Shown here: positions 61,872 to 64,000 of the stretch, piece by piece
Numbering within the stretch: position 1 is the first letter of the stretch
Layout: every line of letters begins with the position of its first letter
Source: an uncultured Clostridium sp.
Lineage (GTDB): Bacteria > Bacillota > Clostridia > TANB77 > CAG-508
Direction of reading: 5' to 3'
DNA length: 64,000 nt
NCBI GenBank assembly: GCA_900553685.1
Contig: USEI01000004.1
Span: 41,985 to 105,984, forward strand
Notes under the pieces: generated by a model
What the model was told of the DNA's origin: nothing
The model's input: only the letters and a program-made list of their open reading frames with translations
Databases searched by the model: none
Translations under genes and position numbers: made by a program

Positions 61872-62348
61872 TTATATTATTTTCTTTAATTCTTTTAAAC
61901 CTTTGTAAAGTCGTGATTTTACTGTACTTATGTTTACATTAGTTATTTTAGCAATTTCTTCTATTTTCATATCTTCAAAAAATCTTAATATTATTACTGT
62001 CTGTAGTTTTTCATTTAAACTTTGAATTTTTTGATAAATATCAATTCCCTCAACTGTTATATTATCATTCCATTCTAATTTGCTTTCTATTTCTTTTAAT
62101 TCGCAAGTTATTAATTTTTTATTTCTTTTTATATATTGCAAAGATTCATTAATCAATATCCTATAAAACCATGTTTTTACATATTTTTCTTCTTTTAGTT
62201 TTCCAATATTTTTTAATGCCTTTGTTATTGCTTCTTGAACAATGTCTAATGCTTCTTCTTCATTTTTAGAATAACTAAATGCAACTCTATATAGTTTTTC
62301 TTGATTGTTTTTTATATAATCAACTAATATTTCTTTTACATCTTGCAC
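61872..62348 (-). CDS. ECF-family RNA polymerase sigma factor (SigV/SigW-like)
   Basis: 158 aa from a GTG at 62348, after AAAAGGAG. Region 2 (EALDIVQEAITKALKNIGKL and WFYRILINESLQYIKRNKK) recognises the -10 and region 4 (TVIILRFFEDMKIEEIAKIT, VSTVKSRLYKGLKELKKII) the -35. Its anti-sigma gene follows by 12 bases, so the operon is probably autoregulated. I could not find a SigV-like -35/-10 upstream of the operon within the window. Confidence 0.95.
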   Translation of the reverse strand: MQDVKEILVDYIKNNQEKLYRVAFSYSKNEEEALDIVQEAITKALKNIGKLKEEKYVKTWFYRILINESLQYIKRNKKLITCELKEIESKLEWNDNITVEGIDIYQKIQSLNEKLQTVIILRFFEDMKIEEIAKITNVNISTVKSRLYKGLKELKKII

Positions 62349-62362
62349 TTTCCTAACTCCTT

Positions 62363-62839
62363 TTAATTACTATGTATATTAATTACTTCTTTAGCTTTAT
62401 CATAATTATTTGAAATACATAAAATGATATAGTTTCCTTTATTTTCTAATACATAATTCTCTAATTTAAATATTTCTTGTGGTAAATAGTTTTGAAAATC
62501 ATTTTTTCGCTCTTCTATTTTCATTTCAATATTTTTTTCTATTTCTTCTATACCATTTTTATCTGATAATTCTATAATTAAAATCTCCTCTGATGTCGCT
62601 CCTGTTCCTATATATGCTTTAATATTTTTTATTATTTCACTATTAAATCCATATCTCTTTATTACTGTTTCTTTATCTATTTCATCTAAATTATCTTCAA
62701 ATATTTGTGAATCTAGTAATTCCGCAGCTAACTTAGATATATCAATTTTGACATTTTTATTCTTATCTATAAATATAACTTTCGTTCCTATAATTATAAC
62801 AATAATTACAATTATTGCCACAAATATTTTTTTATTCAT
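62363..62839 (-). CDS. DUF4358-family membrane-anchored protein
   Basis: 158 aa from MNKKIFVAIIVIIVIIIGT (start at 62839, with GGAGATGAC upstream; a reading to 62872 adds 11 residues overlapping that site). One N-terminal helix then an outside domain with ISKLAAELLDSQIFEDNLDE and YIGTGATSEEILIIELSD, typical of DUF4358. The family is found in Clostridia near SGNH and MBOAT acyltransfer genes, which is the case here. The function is unknown. It sits between the SGNH and sigma genes. Confidence 0.8.
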   Translation of the reverse strand: MNKKIFVAIIVIIVIIIGTKVIFIDKNKNVKIDISKLAAELLDSQIFEDNLDEIDKETVIKRYGFNSEIIKNIKAYIGTGATSEEILIIELSDKNGIEEIEKNIEMKIEERKNDFQNYLPQEIFKLENYVLENKGNYIILCISNNYDKAKEVINIHSN

Positions 62840-62873
62840 TATCTTGTCATCTCCTATCCTTGTTTTTATCAAA

Positions 62874-63707
62874 TCATTTTAAGCAATTGAGCCATTTAAT
62901 ACAATATTCTTTATTTAGATGAATTCCATCTGTACTAGCTTCTTCTGGCAAACAACCATTTTCATCTGTAAGCGCCGGACATAAATCAATATATTTTATA
63001 CCTTTTCTATCAGCCATGTCTTTAATTAATTTATTATATTCTAATATTTTATTATTATTATATACCTTATCATTTTTAGACTTTGTTGCAGTAACTGGTA
63101 TAATAGATTGTAATATAATTTCGCAATTTGGTTTTACTTCATATATTTTATTAATTAATTCTTCATATTTATTAATAAAAATTTCACTATAGATCCATCC
63201 TAATTCATTTATACCTAACATTATATATATTGTATTAATATTTCTTTTCTTTAGGTCATCTAATATTGTTATCTTTTCTCCATCATCGTTTGTAATAAAT
63301 TTTTTAGTAATTGCTGTATCTACCATAAGCCCTACATTAGTATAATCCTGAACATCTTTTAATCCTGCATACATTAAAAAAGCTTGTGTTCTTGAATCAC
63401 CTATAAATGCTACATTCTCTCCAAAAGTTCTAATTGAATTCGAATTATCAGTATTTTTATTCTCTGTATCATTAGTAGCTATTATATTCTGTACATCTTT
63501 TATACTATTATCCAATATAATGTTATTTTCTTCTTCATTAGATACTATCTTCGTTTCAGTATTTACTTCTTGCATATTATTTTGAGTTAAATTTTCTGTA
63601 TCTTTTAATACTGTATTTCTAGAATTAAATTTAATTGACAATAATATTATTAGAACTATTACAACAATTAATATTATCATTATTATTTTCTTAACATTCT
63701 CGTTCAT
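62874..63707 (-). CDS. Membrane-anchored SGNH/GDSL hydrolase
   Basis: 277 aa. N-terminal helix (about 8-26), a polar Asn/Thr/Glu linker to about 92, then an SGNH domain. Block I is VAFIGDSRTQAF with the nucleophile Ser (GDS), block III LGINELGW with Asn, and block V STDGIHLNKEYC with Asp and His. Such enzymes add or remove acetyl esters on polysaccharides outside the cell. As the first gene of the operon with MBOAT and DHHW genes, it may edit the same polymer. TAGGAAATAAA is its weak ribosome site. Confidence 0.85.
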   Translation of the reverse strand: MNENVKKIIMIILIVVIVLIILLSIKFNSRNTVLKDTENLTQNNMQEVNTETKIVSNEEENNIILDNSIKDVQNIIATNDTENKNTDNSNSIRTFGENVAFIGDSRTQAFLMYAGLKDVQDYTNVGLMVDTAITKKFITNDDGEKITILDDLKKRNINTIYIMLGINELGWIYSEIFINKYEELINKIYEVKPNCEIILQSIIPVTATKSKNDKVYNNNKILEYNKLIKDMADRKGIKYIDLCPALTDENGCLPEEASTDGIHLNKEYCIKWLNCLK

Positions 63708-63793
63708 TTTATTTCCTATTCTTTTATATTTTTGTATTTACATTTATTAGATTATTATTTTAACAAAAAAGTTTAAAATTCTTTTCTATATTT

Positions 63794-63829
63794 ATAAAAA
63801 AAGACAGATAATAAAATCATCTGTCTTTT
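63794..63829 (-). terminator. Hairpin upstream of the SGNH gene
   Basis: AAGACAGAT (63801-63809) pairs with ATCTGTCTT (63819-63827), then TTTTTTT on the minus strand. It lies 90 bases before the operon start, so it closes an upstream transcript or is an attenuator. Confidence 0.7.
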
Positions 63830-63861
63830 ATACATGTTTCTATATACTATTTTTAGTCATA

Positions 63862-63908
63862 ATAAAAAAATAAAACAAAGAATCTGTATAAAATAGATTC
63901 TTTGTTTT
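63862..63908 (-). terminator. Second tandem hairpin upstream of the SGNH gene
   Basis: AAAACAAAGAATCT (63872-63885) pairs perfectly with AGATTCTTTGTTTT (63895-63908), then a T-rich tail on the minus strand. It is probably the terminator of a gene beyond the window. Confidence 0.8.
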
Positions 63909-63914
63909 GGCTCC

Positions 63915-63950
63915 TTTGCGAGAGACGTTTTCGAAAAGTCTATCGCAAAA
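63915..63950. other. Long inverted repeat at the window edge
   Basis: TTTGCGAGAGAC (63915-63926) pairs with GTCTATCGCAAA (63939-63950) with one mismatch, and the centre TTTTCGAAAA is itself palindromic. No T run follows on either strand. Its context lies outside the window. Confidence 0.55.
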
Positions 63951-64000
63951 AAGTTACTTATTTCCGTTTCAAATGTAGTTATAGCAATATATTGCAAGAA

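Noticed and set aside
63915..63950. tRNA or T-box at the window edge
   Set aside because: The repeat is one long hairpin without a cloverleaf or T-box motif.
63708..64000. SigV-type autoregulatory promoter before the SGNH gene
   Set aside because: A TGAAAC occurs near 63970 on the minus strand, but the nearest CGTC is about 38 bases on, far from the 16-17 expected.
1..64000. tRNA, rRNA, CRISPR arrays, transposases and integrases
   Set aside because: I scanned by eye for TPsiC-like GTTCGA motifs, rRNA cores, regular repeats and DDE or recombinase motifs and found none. Short or divergent copies could be missed.

Overview
The window is AT-rich, with very AT-rich spacers, A/T-biased codons and many short hairpin terminators. 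It carries endospore genes (spoIIID, veg, a sipL-type DUF3794+LysM protein, yunB, spoVB) beside Gram-positive-type ribosomal operons. This fits a spore-forming, low-GC Clostridia lineage of Bacillota, probably an uncultured gut or anaerobic type. I cannot name a genus. I found no rRNA, tRNA, CRISPR array, intact IS element or prophage.

Layout. 1-1.6 kb: the start of a MurD-like ligase and murL, an alternative route to D-glutamate in peptidoglycan. 1.8-5.6 kb: a Cys-rich protein, a TauE/SafE permease made of two half genes (one frameshifted), rarA and ruvA. 5.7-6.8 kb: rplM-rpsI with promoter, leader and terminator. 7.8-9.2 kb: a GC-rich orphan membrane gene with its own operator, then mntP behind a yybP-ykoY-type manganese riboswitch. 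9.5-13.1 kb: a GH30 glycosidase, a tocopherol-cyclase-like protein and an LCP wall-polymer ligase. 13.2-18.9 kb: an accessory stretch with an AbiL/RloAB-type ATPase plus RloB pair, a beta-CASP nuclease of higher GC, and a Panacea-type toxin-antitoxin pair flanked by a duplicated 33-bp terminator. 18.9-21 kb: a YqeG phosphatase, a 37-aa peptide gene, a DUF6512 membrane protein and a small membrane protein.

21.1-31.7 kb is one exopolysaccharide operon read leftwards. It starts with an unusual double phosphoglycosyl transferase, followed by glycosyltransferases, an acyltransferase, an EpsG-type polymerase, a pyruvyl transferase, a flippase and a ferredoxin/F420-beta protein. 32-36.5 kb holds sporulation genes. 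36.7-42.5 kb holds a RusA resolvase, an MccF-like peptidase, a ZnuABC-type zinc importer, an odd alpha/beta-hydrolase-fold protein and a membrane-anchored unknown.

42.7-46.5 kb is rpmG-secE-nusG-rplKA-[L10 leader]-rplJL, ending in a terminator with no rpoB after it. 46.6-55.8 kb is dominated by a 1659-aa protein with one degenerate and one intact transglutaminase-like domain around leucine-rich repeats. Around it lie small partners, a flavin reductase, a 531-aa orphan and a YdcF protein. 56.1-58.3 kb is a likely transferred aminotransferase-GNAT fusion.

58.4-63.7 kb is a six-gene operon read leftwards: SGNH esterase, DUF4358, ECF sigma, RsiV-like anti-sigma, MBOAT acyltransferase and DHHW protein. 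It looks like a stress-sensing O-acetylation module, built like the lysozyme-responsive sigV-rsiV-oatA arrangement but with a different acyltransferase chemistry.
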